A stretch of DNA of 8,333 nucleotides, from NCBI GenBank assembly GCA_024275555.1, contig JAJRYW010000218.1, positions 1 to 8,333 of the forward strand, given 5' to 3'. Under the pieces are notes generated by a model, which made no database searches, was not told the DNA's origin, and was given only the letters and a program-made list of their open reading frames with translations. Position numbers and translations under genes: made by a program. Each line of letters begins with the position of its first letter. Within the stretch, counting starts at the first letter, position 1. Shown piece after piece: positions 1 through 6,492 of this stretch. This DNA comes from Calditrichota bacterium (GTDB lineage Bacteria; Calditrichota; Calditrichia; RBG-13-44-9; J075).

Positions 1-1876
1 GAATATCGCCAAATTCGGGCACAAACTTTTTGCCTCGAATAGTGGTGATGAAGTTGTTCTTGTCAAAGGTAGCAATCTTCATTGCCTGGGACTTGGTTGA
101 AGTTTCCCGCGGCAATTGGTAGACATTGTAGCCTTCAAAGTTGAAGCCCAGCACCGGGTCGTTTGCTTCAGTGGCTTGATAGGCGTCAATATCGCTGCCC
201 CAATCCAGAACAATTTCCCGGTCCAGTTCGGTCAAGGTAACTTTCGGCCGAATCGGAGGCTTGGGGATGCCCTGGAACAGTCTGTTATACAAGAACTGGG
301 CAAAGTCATCATTAATCTTCATTTGGGCCACGGCGTTACGGTTGTTGCCGCCTTGCTGGGCCACAATACCACCGACAACGGCTACAACCATTTCCTGCAC
401 ACCCGGTTCGCCGGCATCGCCTTTGCCATTACCGTTCAAGTCATCCCAGTTGGGAAGAGTAAACGGGCCGGAGTTCAAAGCAATCCGACGGTCGCCAGGG
501 CCGAAGTTGTTGCCGAAGGCGTCGATATCGCCGGTTTGCAGGAAGGGATCACCGCTCAAGGGGAACTTGGTCGGTTGACCGGCATTTTCACCAGCTCCGG
601 CAATATAAGGAGTGGGGTTCTGCAGGTCGGTGGTCGGGGTATAACCATTGAGCATGTTATACCATTCCAGCGTTCCATCAAAGTCGCCCAGGGGCGGATC
701 GGAGATGGGGCTGCCGGCGGCAAAGAAGATAAACGAGGTCATGGGCAGGTTGCGGTAGCCCGGGAATTTTTGGAAATCAAAAATAGCGGTGTCTTCCGGA
801 GCGCCCGCAACCATGGGTCCCTGGAAGAAGTCAAAACCAACGGCTGCCGGGGGCAGGTTAAAACCGCTGAAATCATCGTCGGTCAGGAAACCACTGTAGG
901 AAAAGCCGAGGCTCCGGGGGATGTCACAACCGGCCAGGTCGTCGGTATAGTTGCCCACGTCCGGGTCGACCCACTGGGAGACGAACATGGAGTCTATCTG
1001 GTATCCGGATTTGTTGATGAACCGGAACCGCTTGAAGAGCATTTGACCCAGGGTTGCATCGGGCTGGTTGTAGCCCCAGATGGTTACTTGCAGTTCCAGG
1101 CCAATCGGCTGGGAGCCGTACAAAGAAGTGGTTCTGGCAACATCGAGGTCATTGGCGACAAAGTAAATCACCTGGTCGGCGCCGGCCACACCCGGTTCTT
1201 CACGTTCACCGATTTCGATGGTGCCGTTACCATTCAGGTCCACTTCCACGCCCGGATCATATTCGCCGTTGCCGTTGGCATCGTAGAAGGGAGCGCCTAA
1301 ATCGGTCGGCCAATTTTCCCAATCGGTAGCATACTGGTCAATCAGGAATTGGACTTCCGCATCCGTTACATCGGAAATCGATTTTTCTGCGTGTTCGGCA
1401 GCGTCCTGGCGCATACCGGGATCATCTACAGTCAGATTCTGATAGTCGCGGCGGATACGGTAGATACGTGCACGCAGGTCTGTCGGATCCACAGCAGTGG
1501 GAGGATTTACACCGTCGCCCGGGGTAACAATCCAGCCCGGTTGAGTTCCGATGACGTAGGTTTGCCCGCCTACCCGGGGGTTTGTATCAACCGAGGGAGG
1601 TAAATAACCGCCCCAGATAATACCTTCAGCAAAAACAACTCCGGAGGTACCGCGAGGATAGATACCGCCTGAGTTACCCGAAATCGGGCTACGACCGATG
1701 AGACCGTCATTCCGTACCCAGTAACTGAAATTCTGAATGTTACTGAGCGTTTGCAGGAAGTCGGCCTGTACACCTGGCTTCTGTAACTCTTGGCCGCTCG
1801 GCGCTTTGGCAAGCGCGTTGTGGGCCAGGAACAGCCAGGCCATCGCTATGAATAAAATGGAGATTTTCTTAAACAT
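1..1876 (-). CDS. Large secreted protein with D-x-N-G-N-G loops and FN3-like segment, partial (C-terminus beyond left edge)
   Basis: The frame is open from ATG 1876 to the window edge: 625 codons with no stop. A Sec signal peptide is clear (MFKK, then a hydrophobic stretch ILFIAMAWLFLAH, likely cut after ALA near residue 24), so the product is exported. Visible landmarks are a WVRNDG segment near residue 55; acidic calcium-loop-like motifs DANGNGEYDPG (199-209), DLNGNGTIEIGE (213-224) and DLNGNGKGDAGEPG (479-492); a conserved-looking block FINKSGYQIDSMFVSQW...DP...DD..GCD (286-318); and a fibronectin-III-like stretch from about 546 with VTLTELDREIVLDW and F-E-G-Y-N-V-Y (580-586). It follows the TonB receptor gene by 36 bases with its own good ribosome site, so it is probably co-transcribed. 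I do not recognise a named family; similar proteins in FCB genomes often end in a type IX secretion sorting domain, but that end is not in the window. It is not SusD-like in any motif I can see. Existence is near certain; function is unknown. Confidence 0.93.
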   Translation of the reverse strand, partial: MFKKISILFIAMAWLFLAHNALAKAPSGQELQKPGVQADFLQTLSNIQNFSYWVRNDGLIGRSPISGNSGGIYPRGTSGVVFAEGIIWGGYLPPSVDTNPRVGGQTYVIGTQPGWIVTPGDGVNPPTAVDPTDLRARIYRIRRDYQNLTVDDPGMRQDAAEHAEKSISDVTDAEVQFLIDQYATDWENWPTDLGAPFYDANGNGEYDPGVEVDLNGNGTIEIGEREEPGVAGADQVIYFVANDLDVARTTSLYGSQPIGLELQVTIWGYNQPDATLGQMLFKRFRFINKSGYQIDSMFVSQWVDPDVGNYTDDLAGCDIPRSLGFSYSGFLTDDDFSGFNLPPAAVGFDFFQGPMVAGAPEDTAIFDFQKFPGYRNLPMTSFIFFAAGSPISDPPLGDFDGTLEWYNMLNGYTPTTDLQNPTPYIAGAGENAGQPTKFPLSGDPFLQTGDIDAFGNNFGPGDRRIALNSGPFTLPNWDDLNGNGKGDAGEPGVQEMVVAVVGGIVAQQGGNNRNAVAQMKINDDFAQFLYNRLFQGIPKPPIRPKVTLTELDREIVLDWGSDIDAYQATEANDPVLGFNFEGYNVYQLPRETSTKSQAMKIATFDKNNFITTIRGKKFVPEFGDI

Positions 1877-1882
1877 TTGCGA

Positions 1883-1888
1883 CTCCTT
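1883..1888 (-). promoter_or_regulatory. Ribosome binding site of the secreted-protein gene
   Basis: Minus-strand AAGGAG lies 6 bases before ATG 1876. It fixes the start of a frame that has no stop within the window and supports independent translation initiation inside the operon. Confidence 0.85.
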
Positions 1889-1912
1889 GATATTTAGATC
1901 AACGAACAACTT

Positions 1913-4885
1913 TTAGTAATTCAACTTAATTCCGAAGAAAATCTGACGGGGACTGCCATAGAGTTCATTACCAGTAGCGTCCCAATAAGCTTGTCCGTTT
2001 TCAAGATTGATTGCCCGATAGAGCTGCACATATTCTTCACCACCATTGGCGTCAATCGTGGCCTGGGAAATGGCCCGGTTGGAGATAAAGCCGTCGTCAT
2101 CAGCGCTTCCGGTATTCGGGAAAACGTTGATCACGTTTTTGCTGTTGAAGAAATTTTGTACCCGCATATAGAGAGTAGCACGCAGTTTATCAGTTAAATT
2201 GAAGGCTTTATCGATCCGTAAATCGGTCAGGAAGTTCCAGGGAGTCGTAGAAGCGCCTAAGGCTTCGCGGGCTTTCCGGGAACGGGTATCTGCCATGTAA
2301 TCGGTTCCGGCAGTATACGGGTCAGCCTGGCCACCCACCAAAGGCTCTGCAAAGGTATATGCATGGCCGCTGGAGAAGGTAAACAGAACGTTGAGACCCA
2401 GGTTTTCCAGGATCGGACCGCCGTCGTTCTTGCCATAACGGTAATCAAGATTAATCGATCCGGTGTGAGCCTGGTTGAAGTCCAGCGGAGATACGGTAGT
2501 CGGAACCGGAGTAGCGCGTTCGAGAGCAGAACGATAGCTGTTCTCATTCGAACCGGTGCCTTCGGCCTGAGAATAGGTGTAATTCAATTGTCCTTGCAAG
2601 CGATTGGTGCGACGCAAAGTCAATTTGAAATCCAGCCCTTTGGTCGTGGCAAAGTCGCCATTCTGGAGTATCGAATAGCGGGAGAGACCGGAAGTGGGGT
2701 CTACATCCTGGGCGCCAACTTGAATCTGACCGCGGATATTGCGGTAAAAACCGGAGATGTCAATAGCGGCTACTTGAGAGAGCTGCTTACGGAAACCGAT
2801 TTCGTAAGAAGTGGTGCGGGTCGGCTCCAGGCCATATCCCACCGGGTTTTGAAAATAGTTACCGGAAATTACGATTTGCTGTGCATAAGCAAATGTTCCG
2901 AAGTAAATATTGTTCAATTCGGTCATCTGGATAAATTTACCATACTGCATGTAGAATACGGTTTTGTCGCTGACCGGGAAAGAGAAGCCCAAACGGGGGC
3001 TGATTTGCTGGAAGGGATCCACATCTTCCCACTCGGAGGCCAAAATGAATTCATCCGGGCCGCGCTGGGGATTTTCCGGATTTTTCAGCCGGCGGTCGTC
3101 GGTGTCAAAATGATCGAAACGCAGACCCACGTTGATGATCAGGTCATTATATTCGATCTTGTCTTGCACATAAAAAGCCGCAAAAAGCGGATTCTTAGGC
3201 GCATCAAAACCGTCGTTCAGCTCATTTCCGAAGAAATCATAACCATAGTTATTCGGACGTGCAGAACGGGCCCATACATCTGCAGGAATATCATCCAGGG
3301 TGTTATAGATATCTTGTTGCAGCAGGGAAATCGCACTGGGATTCAATGCAAACCGGCGCAATTCGTAGCGGCGGGCATCGAAACCGATTTTGATTTCATG
3401 GTAGCGCGACATCTGGGTGGTAAAATCCAGGGCGCCGCCAATATACTGCTCATCTTGTTTCCGGTAAACGGCATTCGGTTGACCATTACGGGCAAAAGGA
3501 ATACCATTTAAACGATAAGCATACTGGGGACGATAGGCGTCGCGATAGACCACTTGACCATTGGTGGCGTTATATACCGCGGCGCTGTCATACCAGGATT
3601 TCCAGTTGTTGCCCAGGTAAGAGTCTTCTCTGTCGAGAGTACGCTTGAAGTAGTTCAACTTCAATGAATAGAGAGTCTTGGGCGAAAGAACATGGGTCAT
3701 TTTCAATCCCAGCAAGACGCTCTTGTCAATATCCTCATTATAACGCTCATTTAAAATGTTGAGCATGGGGGTATTGGTGCCAAGGAAGTTGGTGTTTTGA
3801 CTGGTTTCATCTTTATATACACCGCTGACACGCACCCGAATCGGGCTGTAATCGAACAGCAAGGTTCCGTTCAAAGCCCAACGCGTGAAGCTGCGCTGCG
3901 GAGTAAATCCATCCGGATAGGTAAGGTCTACAACATCCGGGTTCCCGGCTGCTACATTGGGGTTGTCCGGGTTGCTGTCAACCAATCCGTTGAAGGTGAA
4001 GCCTTTGCTGAAACGCACATCACGGTCGCCTTGATCCGCATTTTCACCGGCAATAAAAAAGCGGATGTTCTTGGAAAAGAGCGGACCGCTTAAAGTTGCC
4101 ACAGCAACATGATGACGATAGCTGTAAGTATCCAGGAACTGGCCGCCTTCGCTGGCAAACTTGTCCGTCTGGAAGTCTACGCTGGCTTTATATTTGGAGC
4201 TACCGGTACGTAACTCTGTACGGATGATCCCGGCATTCGCGCCGCCGAACTCCGCATTGTAACCGCCCGCCAATACCTGAAATTCTTCCACTGCTTCCTG
4301 AATGACATACACCACATTGGTGTTGCTCACCGGAGAGGTAGAAGAGGCCCCATCCAGATAGTAACCGACTTCATCGCTACGGCCGCCGCGGATGAATACT
4401 TCGCCATCCTGGACCACAACGCTGTTTTGAAGCGCCATGACTTCATTGAAACCGCGAACCGGGATGTTTTCCAATTCGTCAGAGGTCACCAGAGAAACAC
4501 TTTGGGTGACGTGCTTCTCAACCAGCGGTCTTTCTGCGGTGATGACAACCGCTTGACCTTCGATGGCAGCTTCCGCCAGTTCAAAGTTTACTTCGCGGGT
4601 GGTGCTTGCCGACACACGGATACCTTCTTTGATGACGTCTCCGTATCCGATAAAACTGGCCCGGATATCATAAACCCCAACCGGAACGTTCAGAATTACA
4701 TAGTAACCGTCTACGTCCGTGGCGGCGCCAAACGTGGTACCTTCTAAGTTAATGTTTACACCTGGGAGGGGCTCACCGTTGGCTTTGTCTGTAACAACGC
4801 CAACAATTTTTCCGGAGGACTGCCCAAAAAGGAAAAATGGGAGCGCCATCAGAACAACTGTTAAGAACAGTATTTTTTTGTTCAT
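1913..4885 (-). CDS. TonB-dependent outer-membrane receptor with N-terminal carboxypeptidase-regulatory-like domain
   Basis: A 990-residue outer-membrane active transporter energised by TonB-ExbBD; substrate unknown. Domains in order: signal peptide MNKKILFLTVVLMALPFFLFG (1-21, probably cut before QSSGK); carboxypeptidase-regulatory-like beta sandwich (about 26-104, GVVTDKANGEPLPGVNI and DVDGYYVILNVPVGVYDI); TonB-box-like AVVITAERP (112-120); plug (about 124-226, with FIRGGRSDEVGYYLDGA and GGYNAEFGGANAGIIRTEL); then the beta barrel, with a typical TSYEIGFRKQL strand near residue 690 and the C-terminal PRQIFFGIKLNY ending on an aromatic residue. Length is normal for the family. I chose ATG 4885 over the upstream TTG 4918 and ATG 4903 because GGAG sits 8 bases before it and the signal peptide begins directly there. 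The frame is intact. It is first in an operon with the secreted protein downstream. No SusD gene follows, so it is not a standard SusCD pair. Family assignment is secure; substrate cannot be inferred. Confidence 0.96.
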   Translation of the reverse strand: MNKKILFLTVVLMALPFFLFGQSSGKIVGVVTDKANGEPLPGVNINLEGTTFGAATDVDGYYVILNVPVGVYDIRASFIGYGDVIKEGIRVSASTTREVNFELAEAAIEGQAVVITAERPLVEKHVTQSVSLVTSDELENIPVRGFNEVMALQNSVVVQDGEVFIRGGRSDEVGYYLDGASSTSPVSNTNVVYVIQEAVEEFQVLAGGYNAEFGGANAGIIRTELRTGSSKYKASVDFQTDKFASEGGQFLDTYSYRHHVAVATLSGPLFSKNIRFFIAGENADQGDRDVRFSKGFTFNGLVDSNPDNPNVAAGNPDVVDLTYPDGFTPQRSFTRWALNGTLLFDYSPIRVRVSGVYKDETSQNTNFLGTNTPMLNILNERYNEDIDKSVLLGLKMTHVLSPKTLYSLKLNYFKRTLDREDSYLGNNWKSWYDSAAVYNATNGQVVYRDAYRPQYAYRLNGIPFARNGQPNAVYRKQDEQYIGGALDFTTQMSRYHEIKIGFDARRYELRRFALNPSAISLLQQDIYNTLDDIPADVWARSARPNNYGYDFFGNELNDGFDAPKNPLFAAFYVQDKIEYNDLIINVGLRFDHFDTDDRRLKNPENPQRGPDEFILASEWEDVDPFQQISPRLGFSFPVSDKTVFYMQYGKFIQMTELNNIYFGTFAYAQQIVISGNYFQNPVGYGLEPTRTTSYEIGFRKQLSQVAAIDISGFYRNIRGQIQVGAQDVDPTSGLSRYSILQNGDFATTKGLDFKLTLRRTNRLQGQLNYTYSQAEGTGSNENSYRSALERATPVPTTVSPLDFNQAHTGSINLDYRYGKNDGGPILENLGLNVLFTFSSGHAYTFAEPLVGGQADPYTAGTDYMADTRSRKAREALGASTTPWNFLTDLRIDKAFNLTDKLRATLYMRVQNFFNSKNVINVFPNTGSADDDGFISNRAISQATIDANGGEEYVQLYRAINLENGQAYWDATGNELYGSPRQIFFGIKLNY

Positions 4886-4893
4886 CTCTCTGT

Positions 4894-4897
4894 CTCC
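4894..4897 (-). promoter_or_regulatory. Ribosome binding site deciding the receptor start
   Basis: Minus-strand GGAG lies 8 bases upstream of ATG 4885. The in-frame alternatives TTG 4918 and ATG 4903 lack a comparable site and would add charged residues ahead of the signal peptide. Confidence 0.7.
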
Positions 4898-4952
4898 ATA
4901 CATACATTTGTTGAACAATTAAAATTGCAAACGAGAATTACTAACTTCAGCC

Positions 4953-4972
4953 TTATGTCATACTTCTCCTCC
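4953..4972 (-). other. Strong Shine-Dalgarno followed by a two-codon ORF in the receptor leader
   Basis: Minus strand reads AGAGGAGGAG, four bases, then ATG ACA TAA (4961-4953). The ribosome site is the strongest in the window, better than that of either operon gene, yet the frame it serves ends after two codons. The ATG lies 76 bases upstream of the receptor ATG. The frame is closed by a TAG just before the SD, so this is not the tail of a longer ORF. It could be a regulatory minimal upstream ORF, a ribosome standby site, or the relic of a decayed start. The sequence is certain; function is inference. Confidence 0.4.
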
Positions 4973-5029
4973 TCTAATTTGGTGAAACAATAACATTAAT
5001 GCGGAATGAGACAAACTACTCCACGATAC

Positions 5030-5041
5030 AGTTATATAACT
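5030..5041. repeat. 12-bp perfect palindrome, possible operator
   Basis: AGTTATATAACT is fully self-complementary and lies about 145 bases upstream of the receptor start. The size and AT-rich centre would suit a dimeric regulator site or a promoter -10 region (TATAAC on the minus strand). No second copy was seen nearby, so its role is only a possibility. Confidence 0.3.
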
Positions 5042-5311
5042 ACATTGAATGAATGAATAATGGTAAATACTTATGAGGATAAGGAAATGAATGTAACTTT
5101 TTTGAGATACTCTCGGATAGACGCGTATGTAAATGATAAAAGCCTATGGTCTCTTCCTCGCGTTAGTTGAACGGACTACTGACCTACAAAAATCGTGCAC
5201 ACTTTTCAGCCAAAATACAGATAACGCATTGTTTTTAAAAACTTTAGGCTTTCTTGATCAGTTGGTAATTCTTTCACGCCCGCTGTGATTCTGATCAATT
5301 TTTCCCATCTG

Positions 5312-5333
5312 GGTAGGAAAAGTTTTTCCTACC
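5312..5333. repeat. Perfect 10-bp inverted repeat (hairpin)
   Basis: GGTAGGAAAA and TTTTCCTACC flank a GT dinucleotide, giving perfect 10-bp arms. There is no T-run after the stem on either strand, so a classic intrinsic terminator is unlikely. It may be a protein-binding palindrome or the tip of a small repeat element. It stands alone, about 430 bases from the receptor start and 290 from the end of the GH113-like gene. Confidence 0.5.
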
Positions 5334-5489
5334 TGTGGATGATTATAACTTCACTCAGGCTCTCAAGGCTCTCGGCAAAACAACCCTAAATCAAATATTT
5401 ATAATAATTAAGTTTGTGTATTTCTCAAAAAGCACCGATAAGTATAAAGCTCCTCACTTAAATATGCAATAGGTAAAAGAAATTTGTAA

Positions 5490-5590
5490 CTATCCGGGCT
5501 GCTCGCTTCATCGCTCAAGCTTTCCGGCTCAAAAGCGCTTGCGAGGCGCATTGCCGCAGGCCCCGCCGGGGCTTTGCAGTAAACAATCCG
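5490..5590. repeat. GC-rich island, probable dispersed repeat
   Basis: A roughly 100-base GC-rich block sits abruptly within AT-rich DNA. It contains GCCCCGCCGGGGC (5560-5572), AAGCGCTT (5533-5540), and CCGG near both ends (ATCCGGGCT and AATCCGGCTT). It lies just downstream of the stop at 5620, a usual location for extragenic repeats. The short open frames through it end within about 30 codons and lack a start with a ribosome site. Calling it a repeat is an inference, since no second copy is in the window. Confidence 0.35.
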
Positions 5591-5619
5591 GCTTAGAATT
5601 GACTTTAAAGGTGTTGCGG

Positions 5620-6492
5620 TTAACGGGAAAAAGACGGCGATGACGGCCAGTTCAAATAGAAGCGCGAGACAACCGCTTCAGCGGGTTTATTGTTGGGCGT
5701 AAAATCATTGTTCCCCGGGCCCCCGTAATCCAGGTAGCTGGGCCACTTCCACCAATAGAGGCCATGCAGAGACGGCTCTTCTTGTGCTGCGCTCAAAAAT
5801 GCCCGGTAGGAGCGCGCCTGCGCCTCCAGGTCCACCGGTTTCCCGGCCGCACGCTCGTGCGGCTGCCTCCAGGAAGCGGGAGTGCTGGTAAAACCGACTT
5901 CCGTAATAATAACTTGCTTTTGAAAGCGCGTAGCAACCTTGGCAATTCTCTGCATAATTTGCGACGCCCCTTCCCGCAACTCCGCATCCGTAGCCGTTTC
6001 ACTTTCTGAAAGAGGGTAGTAACAGTTCAGGCCGATATAATCCAGCGATCCCCAAAATGACAATTTCTCGAACTCTTCTCCCCAATTGGCGGCGTAAGTA
6101 AGTTGACCGCTGTAAAGCTTCCGCAACTCGCCAATCAACCGGCGCCAGTCATCGGGACGATTCCGGGTTGTTTTTACCATCTCCACGCCGACAGACAGAA
6201 TTTCGATGTGGTACATCTCCGCCAGGAGAGCAAAGTGGCGAATCCAGCGCTTATAATAATGAAAGAACTTCTGCCAATCCTGCGGCGATCGCATTTCAAT
6301 TTCCCCCGGCCAACTGCTTCCCAGCCACAGGTGGGGCTTAAGCATGACCGACAAACCGAACTTATGCGCCGAGGCCGCCGCATAGATGATGCTCTCATCG
6401 TTTTCGGCGCCGGCGCTGCGAGAGTGCCGTAAAAATACCGGGGTGTGAGTATCGCGCATGTAGCTGAAAGGGGTAAGCGAGACGCTATTCAC
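5620..6492 (-). CDS. GH113-like beta-mannanase-type TIM barrel, C-terminal part of a frameshifted gene
   Basis: Frame of 290 codons. The usable start is only a GTG inside the sequence L-G-V-N-S-V-S, which in TIM-barrel glycosidases is the end of helix 1 and strand 2, so this is not a natural N-terminus. Motifs match glycoside hydrolase family 113: SVMLKPHLWLG (48-58), a putative acid/base Glu in SVGVEMVKTT (E104), YIGLNCYYP (152-160), a putative nucleophile Glu in VIITEVGFTS (E198), and the closing LYWWKW (245-250) followed by FTPNNKPAEAV. Known GH113 enzymes cleave beta-1,4-mannans; substrate here is unproven. The missing first strand (GFLKGFCHAHEGYQVYNGYLS) is encoded at the end of the neighbouring frame 6489-7973, which it overlaps by 4 bases. 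Restoring one base near 6500 would join them into a product of about 785 residues. The two Glu residues are intact, so the ancestor was probably catalytic. A separately translated partial barrel would be unlikely to fold. Confidence 0.85.
   Translation of the reverse strand: MNSVSLTPFSYMRDTHTPVFLRHSRSAGAENDESIIYAAASAHKFGLSVMLKPHLWLGSSWPGEIEMRSPQDWQKFFHYYKRWIRHFALLAEMYHIEILSVGVEMVKTTRNRPDDWRRLIGELRKLYSGQLTYAANWGEEFEKLSFWGSLDYIGLNCYYPLSESETATDAELREGASQIMQRIAKVATRFQKQVIITEVGFTSTPASWRQPHERAAGKPVDLEAQARSYRAFLSAAQEEPSLHGLYWWKWPSYLDYGGPGNNDFTPNNKPAEAVVSRFYLNWPSSPSFSR

Larger units (their letters stand above)
4886..5619. other. Gene-free AT-rich region between the GH113-like gene and the receptor operon
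   Basis: No credible protein gene or tRNA is visible in about 730 bases. It contains the two-codon ORF next to the receptor; the palindrome AGTTATATAACT (5030-5041); the palindrome GTTTTTAAAAAC (5231-5242); inverted copies TTGATCAG (5254-5261) and CTGATCAA (5291-5298); a 10-bp-arm hairpin (5312-5333); and a GC-rich island at about 5490-5590. The receptor operon promoter must be somewhere here if the operon starts at 4885, but I find no convincing sigma70 or Bacteroidota-type (TTG / TAnnTTTG) pair. Confidence 0.6.

Noticed and set aside
116..1300. 394-codon plus-strand open frame
   Set aside because: It lies wholly opposite the minus-strand secreted-protein frame, which has a signal peptide, a good ribosome site and recognisable motifs; the plus-strand translation has none.
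2363..3511. 382-codon plus-strand open frame inside the receptor gene
   Set aside because: It is antisense to well-conserved TonB receptor barrel sequence and has no motif, signal or ribosome site of its own.
4886..4918. Longer receptor N-terminus starting at TTG 4918 or ATG 4903
   Set aside because: It would put charged residues in front of the signal peptide and lacks a ribosome site, while ATG 4885 has GGAG at proper spacing.
4985..5020. TTGTCT-16-TATTGT as receptor promoter on the minus strand
   Set aside because: Only 4/6 matches in each box; too weak to report as a feature in AT-rich DNA.
5560..5572. GCCCCGCCGGGGC as terminator of the GH113-like gene
   Set aside because: The stem is short and no T-run follows it on the minus strand (it continues CTGCGGC).
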